From: Enterovirga aerilata
GTDB taxonomy: Bacteria; Pseudomonadota; Alphaproteobacteria; Rhizobiales; Beijerinckiaceae
Direction of reading: 5' to 3'
Length of the DNA stretch: 64,000 nt
Assembly: GCF_013044135.1 (NCBI RefSeq)
Contig: NZ_JABEPP010000001.1
Coordinates: forward strand, 372,001 to 436,000
Within the stretch, counting starts at the first letter, position 1; each line of letters begins with the position of its first letter. The notes under the pieces are model-generated. The model was not told the origin of the DNA and did no database searches. It saw only the letters and a program-made list of their open reading frames with translations. Shown here in pieces: positions 16,095-25,654 of this stretch. Made by a program: the position numbers and the translations under genes.

Positions 16095-17323
16095 GCTGGG
16101 CCGGCCTCCCGCCCCCAGCGAAGCACCCCCTCGGCCGCCGCAACGCCGGTCGCGAAACAGGCCTGGAGGAGATAGCCGCCCGTCGGCGCCTCCCAGTCCA
16201 GCATCTCTCCGGCTGCGAAGATGCCGGGGAGGCGCTTCAGCATGAAATGCTCGTCGATCTCGTCCAGCAGGATGCCGCCGGCGGAGGAGATCGCGCGGTC
16301 GAGGCTGTCCGTGCCGACGACCCGAAGCGGAACGGCCTTGATGGCCGCCGCGAGCCCTGGCGGGTCCGCGGCGAGCGCCGGGCCGTATCCCTCGCGCATG
16401 AGGCCGATCGCGGCCGGCGGGAGCCCCGCCGCCTTGCGCAGGAAACTGGCCATCGACTGCTTTCCGCGCTCGCGGGACAGAGCCTTCGCGAGGGCGTCGG
16501 CCGGCAGGTCCGGGCGGAGGTCGACACGCAACGTCGCCTCGCCGTCCTGCGCGACCGCATCCCTGACCGATCCCGCGACCGCATAGACGGCGCCGCCTTC
16601 CAGCCCGGCCTTCGTGACATTCGCCTCGCCGCGGATATCCCGACCTCCATGAGCCAGCGCGATGCGCTTGAGCGGCGCGCCCTCGAACCGGGCGAGGAAG
16701 CGGTCGGACCAGGCGACGCGCAGGCCGGCATTGGCCGGGACGAGATCGCGGATGCGCACGCCCGCCTGTTGCAGGATGCTCACCCAGCCACCGTCCGATC
16801 CCAGCCGCGGCCAGCTCCCGCCGCCAAGCGCCAGGATGGCCGCATCAGGCCGGATCGAGGCCGGTCCGGCCGGCGTTTCGAACCGCAGCTCGCCTGCCGG
16901 GCCGAAGCCCGTCCAACGGTGCCGGAGGCGGAACTCCACGCCGAGGTCGTCCAGCCGCCGCAGCCAGGCCCGAAGCAGGGGCGACGCCTTCCAGGCCCGC
17001 GGGAAGACGCGCCCGCTCGAGCCGATGAAGGTCTCCGCCCCGAGCCCGTCCGCCCAGGCGCGCAGCCGCTCCGGCGGAAAGGCCTCCAGGGCCGGCCGGA
17101 GCCGCCCGGCCGCCTCGGCATAGCGGGCGACGAACCGCTCGAAGGGCTCGCCATGAGTGAGGTTCAGCCCGCCGCGACCGGCAATCAGGAGCTTGCGGCC
17201 GACCGACGGCATCCGGTCGAACACGGTCACGCCCATGCCCGCCCGGGCGAGCGTCTCGGCCGCGATGAGGCCGGCCGGCCCGGCGCCGATGACGGCGACC
17301 TTGCGGGATGCGTAGGAGCTCAG
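16073..17323 (-). CDS. HI0933-like flavoprotein (TIGR03862 type), probable CTG start
   Basis: A 416-residue FAD-dependent oxidoreductase. Family motifs are KVAVIGAGPAGLIAAETLA (the dinucleotide fold at the N-terminus), GRKLLIAGRGGLNLTHGE, ILALGGGSWPRLGSDGGW, and the C-terminal GGYLLQACFATGVAAAEG. The reaction is unknown. No ATG, GTG or TTG lies between the upstream gene's stop and the GxGxxG motif; the first ATG (17236) would delete the FAD-binding fold. The best start is CTG at 17323, with GAGG upstream. Ten bases separate it from the CelD-like gene, so the two are probably co-transcribed. Confidence 0.82.
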   Translation of the reverse strand: MSSYASRKVAVIGAGPAGLIAAETLARAGMGVTVFDRMPSVGRKLLIAGRGGLNLTHGEPFERFVARYAEAAGRLRPALEAFPPERLRAWADGLGAETFIGSSGRVFPRAWKASPLLRAWLRRLDDLGVEFRLRHRWTGFGPAGELRFETPAGPASIRPDAAILALGGGSWPRLGSDGGWVSILQQAGVRIRDLVPANAGLRVAWSDRFLARFEGAPLKRIALAHGGRDIRGEANVTKAGLEGGAVYAVAGSVRDAVAQDGEATLRVDLRPDLPADALAKALSRERGKQSMASFLRKAAGLPPAAIGLMREGYGPALAADPPGLAAAIKAVPLRVVGTDSLDRAISSAGGILLDEIDEHFMLKRLPGIFAAGEMLDWEAPTGGYLLQACFATGVAAAEGVLRWGREAGPAQSTGTA

Positions 17324-17332
17324 CCCGGGGCC

Positions 17333-18658
17333 TCAGACCATGGCCGCGAGCAAGGCTGCCAATTCGCCGTTCGGCTGCGCCGTGTTGAAGGTCACCATGG
17401 CCTTCCGGGAGGTTGCGCCGAGCTGCCTGCGGGCCATGGCGGCCCTGGCATCTTCGCCGCCTTTCAACAAGGCCTGCATCCCCCGGACCGTCTCGCGGGC
17501 GGCGAGGTAGCGTGCCTTGGCCTCCGACCGGAGGCGGAGCCTGTTCCGCTCCGCGCCTGCAAGATCGAGCCCGGCCAGCGTGAAGCCGAAAGGCGCGCCG
17601 GGCGCGCTGAAGGCCAGCGTGCCCGTCTCCACGGTCCCGTCCCAGAGATCCTGGATGACGTGACCGGCCTGCGTCACGCAGGAATCCATCTCGTCTGCGA
17701 AGCGGCTGGCGAACAGATGCTCGATGACGAGCAGTTCGAGCACGAGCCCGGGGCTGAACCGGCGCAGGCTCTCGTCATAGGCGCATTTGATCGCGAACGA
17801 GGTTCGCCCCGTCTGCAGGTTCAGGGAGACCGCGATCGCCTTCCCGTCGAGGGAGAGGACGTCGGCCGAGGCGATCGGCGCGCCTCCGACCTGACCGCCG
17901 AACGCGGCCCGGGCGAAGGCGGCCGTCCCGGGCTGCGAGAGAAAGGCGGTGCCCGCCTCGCCCTTCCAGCCGGATTGCTCGATGCGGAGAAAGTCCTCCA
18001 GAGCGGCGCGGACCTCGTTCGGCTCGGTCGCGTGCCGGTAGGCGACGGAGCCTTGTTCGGACAACCGGCGCTGCGTCCGGCGCAGTTCGCGCAGCCGCTT
18101 CGGCGCGACGCTTCGTGCAAGATAGGCCTCGGATGTCTCGTCGCTGCGCCGCAGGACGGGTCGCGCAAGGCTGCCGACGAACTCCGCCCGGGACCCCGTC
18201 GCGGCCGCCCGGTTCCGAGCGAGGGACGCGACGGGGCCGTTCACGCGAATGTTGGGCAGCAATACGCGGCCCGCGAGCCCGGACAGCCCCGCGCGGGCGG
18301 ACAGCAGCGCATCCAGCGTTGCGGCTGCATGGTCCCGATCGATCAGCGGCGTTCCGCTCGGCTGGAACAGGTTCTGCGCGCCGAGCTCGACTGCCCAGGG
18401 CAGACCGTAGCGGAACCAGGTTCTTTGGAGCGGCAGGAGCCCCACGAGACGCTCGGCGCCCGAGGCCTCGCACCGGAAGGCGCAGAGGATACGCGTGCCG
18501 CTCTCCCCCAGATGCTCCAGCCCGGCGCGGATATAGGGCCGGCTGTAGAACGGATTCTCCTCGATCGCGTTCGCGGCAAGCCTGTCCCAGGCCGGGCCGA
18601 GCGCCTGCAGGTCCTGCTGCGCGAGAATCCGCGCGACCACGCGCGCCGCCTCAGGCAT
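17333..18658 (-). CDS. CelD/BcsL-family acetyltransferase (GNAT, Acetyltransf_6)
   Basis: A 441-residue protein of the CelD family, GNAT-fold enzymes usually found in polysaccharide loci. The conserved core is the C-terminal half: FLRIEQSGWKGEAGTAF, SLNLQTGRTSFAIKCAYDES and the following RFSPGLVLELLVIEHLF, where the acyl-CoA and acceptor sites lie. The acceptor is probably a glycan or lipid-linked sugar. The ATG at 18658 overlaps the end of the flippase gene by eight bases. The two genes plausibly act on the same exported glycan, yet no glycosyltransferase is adjacent, so the pathway is incomplete here. Confidence 0.8.
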   Translation of the reverse strand: MPEAARVVARILAQQDLQALGPAWDRLAANAIEENPFYSRPYIRAGLEHLGESGTRILCAFRCEASGAERLVGLLPLQRTWFRYGLPWAVELGAQNLFQPSGTPLIDRDHAAATLDALLSARAGLSGLAGRVLLPNIRVNGPVASLARNRAAATGSRAEFVGSLARPVLRRSDETSEAYLARSVAPKRLRELRRTQRRLSEQGSVAYRHATEPNEVRAALEDFLRIEQSGWKGEAGTAFLSQPGTAAFARAAFGGQVGGAPIASADVLSLDGKAIAVSLNLQTGRTSFAIKCAYDESLRRFSPGLVLELLVIEHLFASRFADEMDSCVTQAGHVIQDLWDGTVETGTLAFSAPGAPFGFTLAGLDLAGAERNRLRLRSEAKARYLAARETVRGMQALLKGGEDARAAMARRQLGATSRKAMVTFNTAQPNGELAALLAAMV

Positions 18659-20030
18659 GTGCCTGCCTCGACGAGAGGCCGAGAGGAAGGATGATGCCGA
18701 GCCGTTGATAGGCATAGGCCGCCAGCATCAGCGAGCGGCAGGCCATGGTGGCCGCGCTCGCGGCCGCCGCGCCCGCGAGACCGAAGGCGGGGATCAGCAT
18801 GACGAGCAGCCCCAGATTGAGCACGAGCGCCAGGGCGAAGCTCAGGGCGCAGACGCGCTCCTGGCCCAGCATGGTCAGGACGTCCTCGCCCGGTCCGGCG
18901 AGGCATGCGACCACCATGCCGGCAGCCAGGATCGGAACGAGGTAGGCGGCCGGCGTGAAGTCCGGCCCGAAGAGGCCGAGCAGGAACGGAGCGGCAGCCG
19001 AGAGCGCGACCGCGCCCGCGAGGGTGAGTCCCGAGGTCGCGACCGTGACGAGCGCGATCAGGCGGTGAAGGTCGGCCCGCCGTCCCATGGCGTCGAGGGC
19101 CGCGAAACGCTGGGCCGTGGCGGCCGAGCCGGAATAGCGGACATATTCCAGAATCTGCGCGATCCGGGTGGCGGCAAAGTAGATGGCAACGGATTCCGGC
19201 GGCAAGAACAGGCCGACCACCAGCAGGTCGGCATTGAGGAGCAGCAACTCGGTCGTGTCGACGAGCGCGATGGGCAGGGCGGTTCGGAGCCAGACCCGAA
19301 GCTCGTAGCGGGGCTTCCCGGCGGGGACCGCCTGCCGCAGGGCAGCCCTCAGGAGGACGACTTGAACCGCGATGCCGACCAGGAGAGCCGCAGCGGCACC
19401 GATCAGCGCGATGCCGGGGCTCGGCACCACGGGCGAGAGCGCCAGGCCGGCAAAGACCAGGACGGACGCGCCCTGCCGTACGACATAGGCTGGTCCGATC
19501 CCGAGAAGCGGCCGGCCGAGCGCGCGCGCAACGGCCTCCAGGTTGTCCTGGATCGCCAGGAGCGGGACCGCCAGGAAGCCGATCGCGAGCGGCAGGACAT
19601 AGATGCTGTCCACGAGGCCGGGAACGAGGGCGACGACCGAGATCGCGGCCAGACCGATACAGGCGCCCGCCGCGAGCGCGAAGACGATCCCGAAACGGAC
19701 AAACCCCCGAACGATCGCGTGGTCGCCTGTCGCGAGCGCCTGCGCGACGTAGCGGCAGAGAGCCTGGTTCGTGCCGCCGACCGAGAGATGACCGAGGACG
19801 GTCAGCCAGACGAGGGCGAGGGCATAGACGCCGAAGCCCTCCCGGCCGAGATAGCGGGCGGCGAGGATCTGGGCCGCATAGGCGAGGGCGGCGCCGAGGA
19901 GCCGCGCGGCCAGGACCTGCGCACCCGCGCGTCCGTCCCGGTTCGCGCCTGCCCGTCTCAGCCGCGCGCGGAGCGAAGCGGCCGGCGAGAGCGCGCTGCG
20001 GGCATCGAGCACGATTCCGGCGTGGCTCAT
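18651..20030 (-). CDS. Polysaccharide flippase (Wzx/MATE-like, oligosaccharide transporter)
   Basis: A 459-residue inner-membrane protein with about 12-14 hydrophobic segments, of the polysaccharide exporter (PST/Wzx) type. The N-terminal block QVLAARLLGAALAYAAQILA followed by RYLGREGFGVYALAL is characteristic. It should flip a lipid-linked oligosaccharide from the inner to the outer leaflet. Residues 1-35 form an arginine-rich cytoplasmic start. It overlaps the CelD-like acetyltransferase, which suggests modification and export of the same glycan. An inverted repeat and a perfect TTGACA lie in its 5' region. Confidence 0.85.
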   Translation of the reverse strand: MSHAGIVLDARSALSPAASLRARLRRAGANRDGRAGAQVLAARLLGAALAYAAQILAARYLGREGFGVYALALVWLTVLGHLSVGGTNQALCRYVAQALATGDHAIVRGFVRFGIVFALAAGACIGLAAISVVALVPGLVDSIYVLPLAIGFLAVPLLAIQDNLEAVARALGRPLLGIGPAYVVRQGASVLVFAGLALSPVVPSPGIALIGAAAALLVGIAVQVVLLRAALRQAVPAGKPRYELRVWLRTALPIALVDTTELLLLNADLLVVGLFLPPESVAIYFAATRIAQILEYVRYSGSAATAQRFAALDAMGRRADLHRLIALVTVATSGLTLAGAVALSAAAPFLLGLFGPDFTPAAYLVPILAAGMVVACLAGPGEDVLTMLGQERVCALSFALALVLNLGLLVMLIPAFGLAGAAAASAATMACRSLMLAAYAYQRLGIILPLGLSSRQAHA

Positions 20031-20075
20031 GCCCAGATCCGCCCCCGAAGCGGAATGCAGTCTACCGACCCGCTC

Positions 20076-20119
20076 ATTCTACAGCTCCCAGCGTCATCTG
20101 CGACGGGAGCTGTTGTCAA
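20076..20119 (-). promoter_or_regulatory. Inverted repeat between TTGACA and TAGAAT upstream of the flippase
   Basis: On the minus strand a perfect TTGACA (20119-20114) is followed at once by ACAGCTCCC, 15 bases, and GGGAGCTGT (20113-20081), then TAGAAT (20081-20076). The two boxes are 32 bases apart, too far for an ordinary promoter, so the 9-bp-arm repeat may be an operator, or one of the boxes may be fortuitous. It lies 46-89 bases before the flippase start and downstream of pepF; it could also end pepF transcription. The rest of the 168-base gap shows nothing further. Confidence 0.4.
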
Positions 20120-20198
20120 TCCATGAACCGAAGCCAGTAATCCCGGCTCTATTCGCCGAAGATATGGTTAATGGCGCAGTCGCGCATGGCCGGCCCGA

Positions 20199-22037
20199 CT
20201 ATTCCATGCTTTCCAACTCGGCGATGAGGCTCTCGATCATGGACAGGCCGATCTGCCAGAAGCCGGGATCCTTCGCGTCGAGCCCGAATGGCTGCAGGAG
20301 CTCGGCATAGGGCTTGCTGCCGCCAGCCGAGAGCAGCGCGAAATATCTCTCGACGAAACCGTCGCTGGCGCGCTGGTACACGCCGTAGAGCGAGTTCACG
20401 AGGCAGTCGCCGAACGCATAGGCATAGACGTAGAACGGCGAGTGGATGAAGTGCGGGATGTAGGTCCAGTAGGTCTCGTATCCAGGGCCGAGCCGGATCG
20501 ACGGCCCGAGGCTCTCGCCCTGGACCGACATCCAGAGCTCGCCGAGCTGGTCCGCGGTCAGCTCGCCCCTGCGACGCTCCGTATGGAGCTTCCGCTCGAA
20601 GGAATAGAAGGCGATCTGGCGCACGACCGTGTTGATCATGTCCTCGACCTTCTGGGCGAGCATCGCCCGGCGCTGCTCCCGATCGGTCGTGCGGTCGAGG
20701 AGACGCCGGAAGGTCAGCATCTCGCCGAAGACGCTCGCCGTCTCTGCGAGCGTCAGGGGCGTCGGCGCCATGAGGGCGCCGTTCGGGGCGGCGAGCACCT
20801 GGTGCACGCCGTGGCCGAGCTCGTGCGCGAGGGTCATCACGTCGCGCGGCTTGCCCTGATAGTTCAGGAGCACATAGGGATGCGCCGAGGGCACGGTCGG
20901 ATGCGCGAAGGCCCCGGGCGCCTTGCCGGGGCGGACGGGCGCGTCGATCCAGCTTTCGTCGAAGAAGCGGCGGGCGATGTCCGCCATCTTCGGGGCGAAA
21001 TCCGCATAGGCCGCAAGCACCGTGTCGCGCGCCTCGCCCCACGGGATCGGCCGCTGCTCGACCTTGGGCAGGGGAGCGTTGCGGTCCCAGAAATCGAGCA
21101 CGTCCCGGCCGAACCAGCGCGCCTTGAGCCGGTAGTAGCGGTGCGAGAGCCGCGGATAGGCGTCGGTGACGGCCTGGACGAGCGCATCCACGACCTCGCG
21201 CTCGACCCGGTTCGCGAGGTGGCGCGAATCGGCCACGTCCTCGAAGCCGCGCCAGCGGTCGGAGATCTCCTTGTCCTTGGCGAGCGTGTTGGTTATGAGG
21301 GTGAAGACCCGCAGGTTCGCCCTGAAGACCTCGGCCAGCGCATTGGCCGCCTCACGGCGCACTTCCCCGTCGCGGTCCTGCAGCTTGTTCAGCGTCGGCT
21401 CGAGCGTCAGCTCATCGCCCCGCACCTTGAAGCGGAGCGAGGCGAGCGTCTCGTCGAATAGACGGTTCCAGGCGCCTCGGCCGGTGACGGACTTCTCGTG
21501 GAAGAGCTGCTCGATCCGGTCCTCCAGCTGGTAAGGCTTGTCCTTGCGGAGGTCCTCGATCCAGGGGCGGTAATGGCCGAGCGCCGGATCGGCCATGGCG
21601 GCATCGAGCACGGCGTCGTCGATCCGGTTCAGCTCGAGCGTGAAGAACAGGAGATCGCTGGAGGCGGCCGTCAGCCGCTCCTGGGTATCGCCGTAGAACT
21701 TCGCGCGCGCCGGATCGGTCGTGTCGCCGGAATAAACGAGGCCCGCATAGGACATGAGCCGCCCGAGCCGGTCCTCGATCGCCTCGTAGCGCTTCACCGC
21801 CTCGGCCAGGCCGCCGGAGCGGGCCAGCTCGTCGAGCCGTCCCCGGTAGGTCTCGGCGAAGGTGCGGCACTCGCCCTCCGCCCAGGCCAGGTCGGCCCGG
21901 AACGCCTCGCTGCCGATGCCCGGATAGAGGTGCGAGAGATCCCATTCCGGCAGCGCCCCAAGCTCCGCCTGCTCCGGGGGGGCGGAGGCGAGGAGGGCAC
22001 TCGAGCGGGCGTGCTCGCGGAAGGCGAGGGCGGACAT
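20199..22037 (-). CDS. pepF: Oligoendopeptidase F (M3 family zinc peptidase)
   Basis: A 612-residue M3B peptidase. The zinc motif TLAHELGHGVHQ has HELGH at residues 405-409; the third ligand region LAETASVFGEML follows about 30 residues later. It degrades short peptides in the cytoplasm. The size and the N-terminal PEWDLSHLYPG are typical. The ATG at 22037 was chosen over an earlier frame start at 22100 because the conserved family start begins about 30 residues later and the added residues look like shadow. It is divergent from the sigma-54 regulator gene, with 152 bases between. Confidence 0.94.
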   Translation of the reverse strand: MSALAFREHARSSALLASAPPEQAELGALPEWDLSHLYPGIGSEAFRADLAWAEGECRTFAETYRGRLDELARSGGLAEAVKRYEAIEDRLGRLMSYAGLVYSGDTTDPARAKFYGDTQERLTAASSDLLFFTLELNRIDDAVLDAAMADPALGHYRPWIEDLRKDKPYQLEDRIEQLFHEKSVTGRGAWNRLFDETLASLRFKVRGDELTLEPTLNKLQDRDGEVRREAANALAEVFRANLRVFTLITNTLAKDKEISDRWRGFEDVADSRHLANRVEREVVDALVQAVTDAYPRLSHRYYRLKARWFGRDVLDFWDRNAPLPKVEQRPIPWGEARDTVLAAYADFAPKMADIARRFFDESWIDAPVRPGKAPGAFAHPTVPSAHPYVLLNYQGKPRDVMTLAHELGHGVHQVLAAPNGALMAPTPLTLAETASVFGEMLTFRRLLDRTTDREQRRAMLAQKVEDMINTVVRQIAFYSFERKLHTERRRGELTADQLGELWMSVQGESLGPSIRLGPGYETYWTYIPHFIHSPFYVYAYAFGDCLVNSLYGVYQRASDGFVERYFALLSAGGSKPYAELLQPFGLDAKDPGFWQIGLSMIESLIAELESME

Positions 22038-22189
22038 CGCGACGGCAATCCTGACGGTCGTGGAACTGTTCCAATATCGTGCGCCCGCCCCGCCGATCAA
22101 CGGAGGAAAGCCGTAACCTTAAGCCGGACTTTACACTTCGGGCCGACCATGCCGGCCCGATCCCACCCTGTCGCAGCCTTCCCAGACGC

Positions 22190-23659
22190 ATGTCCCAGAA
22201 CGTCCTCATCGTCGACGACGATCCCGTCCAGCGCCGCCTGTTGGAGGCGACCGTGCGCCGCCTCGGCTACGGCACGGCGCTGGCGGAGAGTGGCGATGCG
22301 GCGCTGGCCATCCTGCGGGCCGGCGAGGCGGCCGACCTCGTGATCCTCGACCTCGTCATGCCGGGGCTCGACGGGTTCGGCGTACTCGCGGCGATGCGCG
22401 AATCGCGCATCGAGGTCCCGGTCATCGTGCAGACCGCGCATGGCTCCATCGAGACGGTGGTGAACGCGATGCGGGCGGGCGCGATCGACTTCGTCGTGAA
22501 GCCGGTCGGCGCGGAACGCCTCGGCGTCTCGATCAAGAACGCGCTCCGCCTCGGCTCGCTGGAGGACGAGGTGCGGCGCATGAAGCGGCGCGCGGACGGC
22601 ACGCTCGGCTTCCGCGACCTCGCCACCCGCTCGCCCGACATGACCCGGGTGCTGCGCCTCGCCGAGCGCGCCGCCAAGTCGAACATCCCCGTCCTGATCG
22701 AAGGCGAATCCGGGGTCGGCAAGGAGGTTCTCGCCCGTGCCATCCAGGGGTCCGGCGACCGCAAGGGGAAGCCCTTCATCACCGTCAATTGCGGCGCGAT
22801 CCCCGAGAACCTCGTCGAATCGACCCTCTTCGGGCACGAGAAGGGCGCCTTCACCGGAGCGACCGAGCGCCACCAGGGCAAGTTCGTCGAGGCGAATGGC
22901 GGGACGCTCTTCCTCGACGAGATCGGCGAGCTGCCTCCGAACGCGCAGGTGAAGCTGCTGCGCGCCATCCAGGAAGGCGAGGTCGACCCCGTCGGCGGCA
23001 AGCGCTCGGTGCGGGTCGACATCCGGCTGATCTCGGCCACCAACCGCTCGCTCCTCGACATGGTCAAGGAGGGTCGCTTCCGGGAGGACCTCTACTACCG
23101 GCTGAACGTCTTCCCGATGACCATCCCGCCGCTGCGCAACCGGCGGGAGGACATCCCGGAACTCGCGCGCTCCTTCCTGGCGCGGTTCGCGGCCGAGGAG
23201 GGAAAGCGCCTGCGCGGCATCTCGGCGGAGGCCATGTCGCTCCTCTCCAGCTACGGTTGGCCCGGCAATGTCCGCCAGCTGGAGAACGCCATGTTCCGTG
23301 CCGTGGTGCTGGCGGACGGGGACGAGCTCACGCTCGCCGAGTTCCCGCAGATCGCCAACCAGGTCGACGGCTTCGACGTCCGCATCCCGCCTGCGCCCGT
23401 CCGCGAAGCGGGGGCCCCGGTGGAGAAGGAGATCGTGCGCGTGGAGATCCGCGACCCGCACGCGACCTCGCTCGTGGACGAGGTCGGGGACGTGAAGAAG
23501 CTGGAGTATTTCGAGGCGGAGATCATCCGCTTCGCGCTCGCCCATTATCGGGGGCGGATGTCGGAGGTGTCGCGCCGGCTCGGGATCGGACGGTCCACCC
23601 TGTACCGAAAATTGAAGGAATTCGGGTTAGACGAGGGCTTCGACGAGGAAGCGGCCTGA
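22190..23659 (+). CDS. NtrC-family sigma-54-dependent response regulator
   Basis: A 489-residue regulator: receiver domain (about 1-120, phospho-acceptor D54 in VILDLVMPGLDG), AAA+ sigma-54 activation domain (about 145-385) and a Fis-type helix-turn-helix at the end (SEVSRRLGIGRSTLYRKLKEFG). The Walker A is GESGVGKE at 172-179 and the sigma-54-contacting loop GAFTGA at 219-224, both intact, so it should activate sigma-54 promoters after phosphorylation. No histidine kinase is adjacent, so it is an orphan in this window. The ATG at 22190 starts the receiver directly. Its target genes are unknown; the transpeptidase downstream is a candidate only by position. Confidence 0.92.
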   Translation: MSQNVLIVDDDPVQRRLLEATVRRLGYGTALAESGDAALAILRAGEAADLVILDLVMPGLDGFGVLAAMRESRIEVPVIVQTAHGSIETVVNAMRAGAIDFVVKPVGAERLGVSIKNALRLGSLEDEVRRMKRRADGTLGFRDLATRSPDMTRVLRLAERAAKSNIPVLIEGESGVGKEVLARAIQGSGDRKGKPFITVNCGAIPENLVESTLFGHEKGAFTGATERHQGKFVEANGGTLFLDEIGELPPNAQVKLLRAIQEGEVDPVGGKRSVRVDIRLISATNRSLLDMVKEGRFREDLYYRLNVFPMTIPPLRNRREDIPELARSFLARFAAEEGKRLRGISAEAMSLLSSYGWPGNVRQLENAMFRAVVLADGDELTLAEFPQIANQVDGFDVRIPPAPVREAGAPVEKEIVRVEIRDPHATSLVDEVGDVKKLEYFEAEIIRFALAHYRGRMSEVSRRLGIGRSTLYRKLKEFGLDEGFDEEAA

Positions 23660-23746
23660 CCGGGCACTGTGTCCTTCGTGCGCTTGCGCACGCTCGGACC
23701 GCCGGGAACAAGGCCAGGCTTCGGTCGGGGCGTGAGGGCGTAGGGC

Positions 23747-25390
23747 ATGGGACGACGGCGCGAGGCCGCTTTGCTGGTGGGGCTCTGGCTCGCGGCGGCG
23801 GCGCCGGTCTTCGCGACCGAGCCAGGCCCGGATCTCCTCGGCCTTCCGCTGCCCGAGGAGCCTGCTCGGCCGGAGCTGCGCGGGAGCGCGGACGAGCCCG
23901 CGCCCGCGATCCTGGCCGACCTGCCGCCGCCGGACCTGCCGGCCGTTCCGCCCGTCGCCGAGGCATTCGGCCGGCCGGAACCGGTGAGGACCGGGAGCCT
24001 CGGGGCCGTCGCGGTTCCGCTCCCGGCCGAGGCGCAGGTCGTCGTCACAGCGGCGGACATGGTCAGCGGTGCTCTCGAAGCGAGGCTCGCCGACGGGAAG
24101 GGCGCATGGCCGCAGCGCCTGCCGAAGGCCGATCGGGAGGCCGTGGCGGCCTTCTACGCCGCGCGGCAGCACCGGCCGCTCTGGCTGGCGGGTGAGGGTT
24201 GGAGCGCGGCGGGGCAGGCGGTGATCCGCCGGCTCGGACTGGCGGCGGAGGACGGGCTCGATCCGGCGGATTACGTCCCGCCCGCGATGGGTCCCGGCGC
24301 CGCGCGGCGCTCGCCGCCGGAACTCGCCGAGGCCGAGCTGAAGCTGTCGGCGGCCGCTGCGCTCTACGCGCGCGACGCCCGTGGCGGCCGCATCAACCCG
24401 ACGCGGCTCTCCTCTCTGCTCACCCCGAAGCTCGACCTGCCGACGGCGGACCAGGTCCTCGCCGCCCTCGCGGCGGCCGACGACCCGGATGCCGCGCTGG
24501 AGGCCTATAACCCGCGCCATCCGGGCTATGCCGCGCTCAGGCGGAAGCTCGCCGAATACAGGGTCAACCGTCCCGCGACGGTTCCCATGGTGCGGCGGAA
24601 GCCCGGAATCGAGCTTACGACCCAGGCGATCGCCGTCCTGCACGACGCCCCGGTGGCGCGTGCCTCCGGTGTCTATGCGAGCCCGCGGCTCGAGGGCGAC
24701 CTCGTCGCCAACATGGAGCGCTGGCGCTGGCTTCCGTCCGAGCTCGGCGACCGGTACGTGGCGGTGAACATCCCCGAATACCGGCTGCGGCTGTTCGAGG
24801 GCGAGCGCGTCGCGCACGAGACCCGCGTCATCGTCGGCAAGCCGGAATCGGCGTCCCCGGTGTTTTCCGGGCTGATGGAATACGCCGTCGTGAACCCGTC
24901 CTGGTACGTACCGCCGTCCATCCTGAAGAAGGAGTTCCTGCCGAAGCTAGCCGAGGATCCGGGCTATGCCGAGCGCCAGGGCTACAAGGTCGTCCGGCGC
25001 GGCAATGCGATCTCGATCCGCCAGCCGCCGGGCGAGCGCAATGCGCTCGGCTTCATCAAGTTCATGTTCCCGAACGGCCACGCGGTCTATCTGCACGATA
25101 CGCCCAACCGGCGGCTGTTCTCGACGACGCGGCGGGCCTATAGCCACGGCTGCATCCGGGTGGAGAACCCGTTCCTCCTGGCCGATTTCGTGCTCGGGCA
25201 CGAATGGTCGGAGGCGCGGCTGAAGAAGCTCATCGGCCGGGGCGAGCGCACGATCTTCCTGCCGCGGAAGCTTCCCGTCCACCTGACCTATTTCACGCTC
25301 GCGGTGGACGAGATGGGCGAGCTCAGGTCCTTCGAGGACATCTACGGCCACGACCGGCGTGTGCGGCAGGCCCTCGGGCTCTCCGGCTGA
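23747..25390 (+). CDS. Periplasmic L,D-transpeptidase (YcbB/LdtD-like)
   Basis: A 547-residue exported enzyme. A signal peptide ends near residue 24 (PVFATE). A proline-rich linker follows to about residue 90, then a peptidoglycan-binding-like helical region (KADREAVAAFYAARQHRPLW, then GLDPADY). The YkuD catalytic domain (about 340-500) carries HDTPNRRLF and SHGCIR, with nucleophile Cys469. It makes 3-3 cross-links or attaches proteins to peptidoglycan. The length and order match YcbB-type enzymes. A strong hairpin terminator follows 13 bases after the stop. Confidence 0.93.
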   Translation: MGRRREAALLVGLWLAAAAPVFATEPGPDLLGLPLPEEPARPELRGSADEPAPAILADLPPPDLPAVPPVAEAFGRPEPVRTGSLGAVAVPLPAEAQVVVTAADMVSGALEARLADGKGAWPQRLPKADREAVAAFYAARQHRPLWLAGEGWSAAGQAVIRRLGLAAEDGLDPADYVPPAMGPGAARRSPPELAEAELKLSAAAALYARDARGGRINPTRLSSLLTPKLDLPTADQVLAALAAADDPDAALEAYNPRHPGYAALRRKLAEYRVNRPATVPMVRRKPGIELTTQAIAVLHDAPVARASGVYASPRLEGDLVANMERWRWLPSELGDRYVAVNIPEYRLRLFEGERVAHETRVIVGKPESASPVFSGLMEYAVVNPSWYVPPSILKKEFLPKLAEDPGYAERQGYKVVRRGNAISIRQPPGERNALGFIKFMFPNGHAVYLHDTPNRRLFSTTRRAYSHGCIRVENPFLLADFVLGHEWSEARLKKLIGRGERTIFLPRKLPVHLTYFTLAVDEMGELRSFEDIYGHDRRVRQALGLSG

Positions 25391-25403
25391 GGCCGGAACG
25401 GAA

Positions 25404-25427
25404 AGGGCCGCCCCGAGGGGCGGCCCT
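25404..25427 (+). terminator. Strong hairpin terminator after the L,D-transpeptidase
   Basis: AGGGCCGCCCC pairs perfectly with GGGGCGGCCCT over 11 bp with a minimal GA centre. The hairpin starts 13 bases after the stop codon. No T run follows, as is common in very GC-rich genomes. The 264-base gap up to the next gene otherwise contains only a weak promoter-like pair (CGAAC at 25610, 16 bases, CGTT at 25631) that resembles general-stress (EcfG) promoters with one mismatch. Confidence 0.8.
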
Positions 25428-25654
25428 GATGTCTCGACCTTCTCTGGCCCGGCCCCGGCCGCGTTGGCTGGGGGCTGACAAAGCACGGCCGGGAGCCGGG
25501 CCGTCGAGGCAACGACCCGTTTCTGCTGCCGCGCTTTGGCAAGGGCGCGACGTCAAAGCGGCCGGAATGTGAAATCTGCTGACACGAACGTGATCGTGCC
25601 CGCCGCTCGCGAACTCTGCACCGCTTCGCACGTTGGAGGGGAGGAGACGTGACG

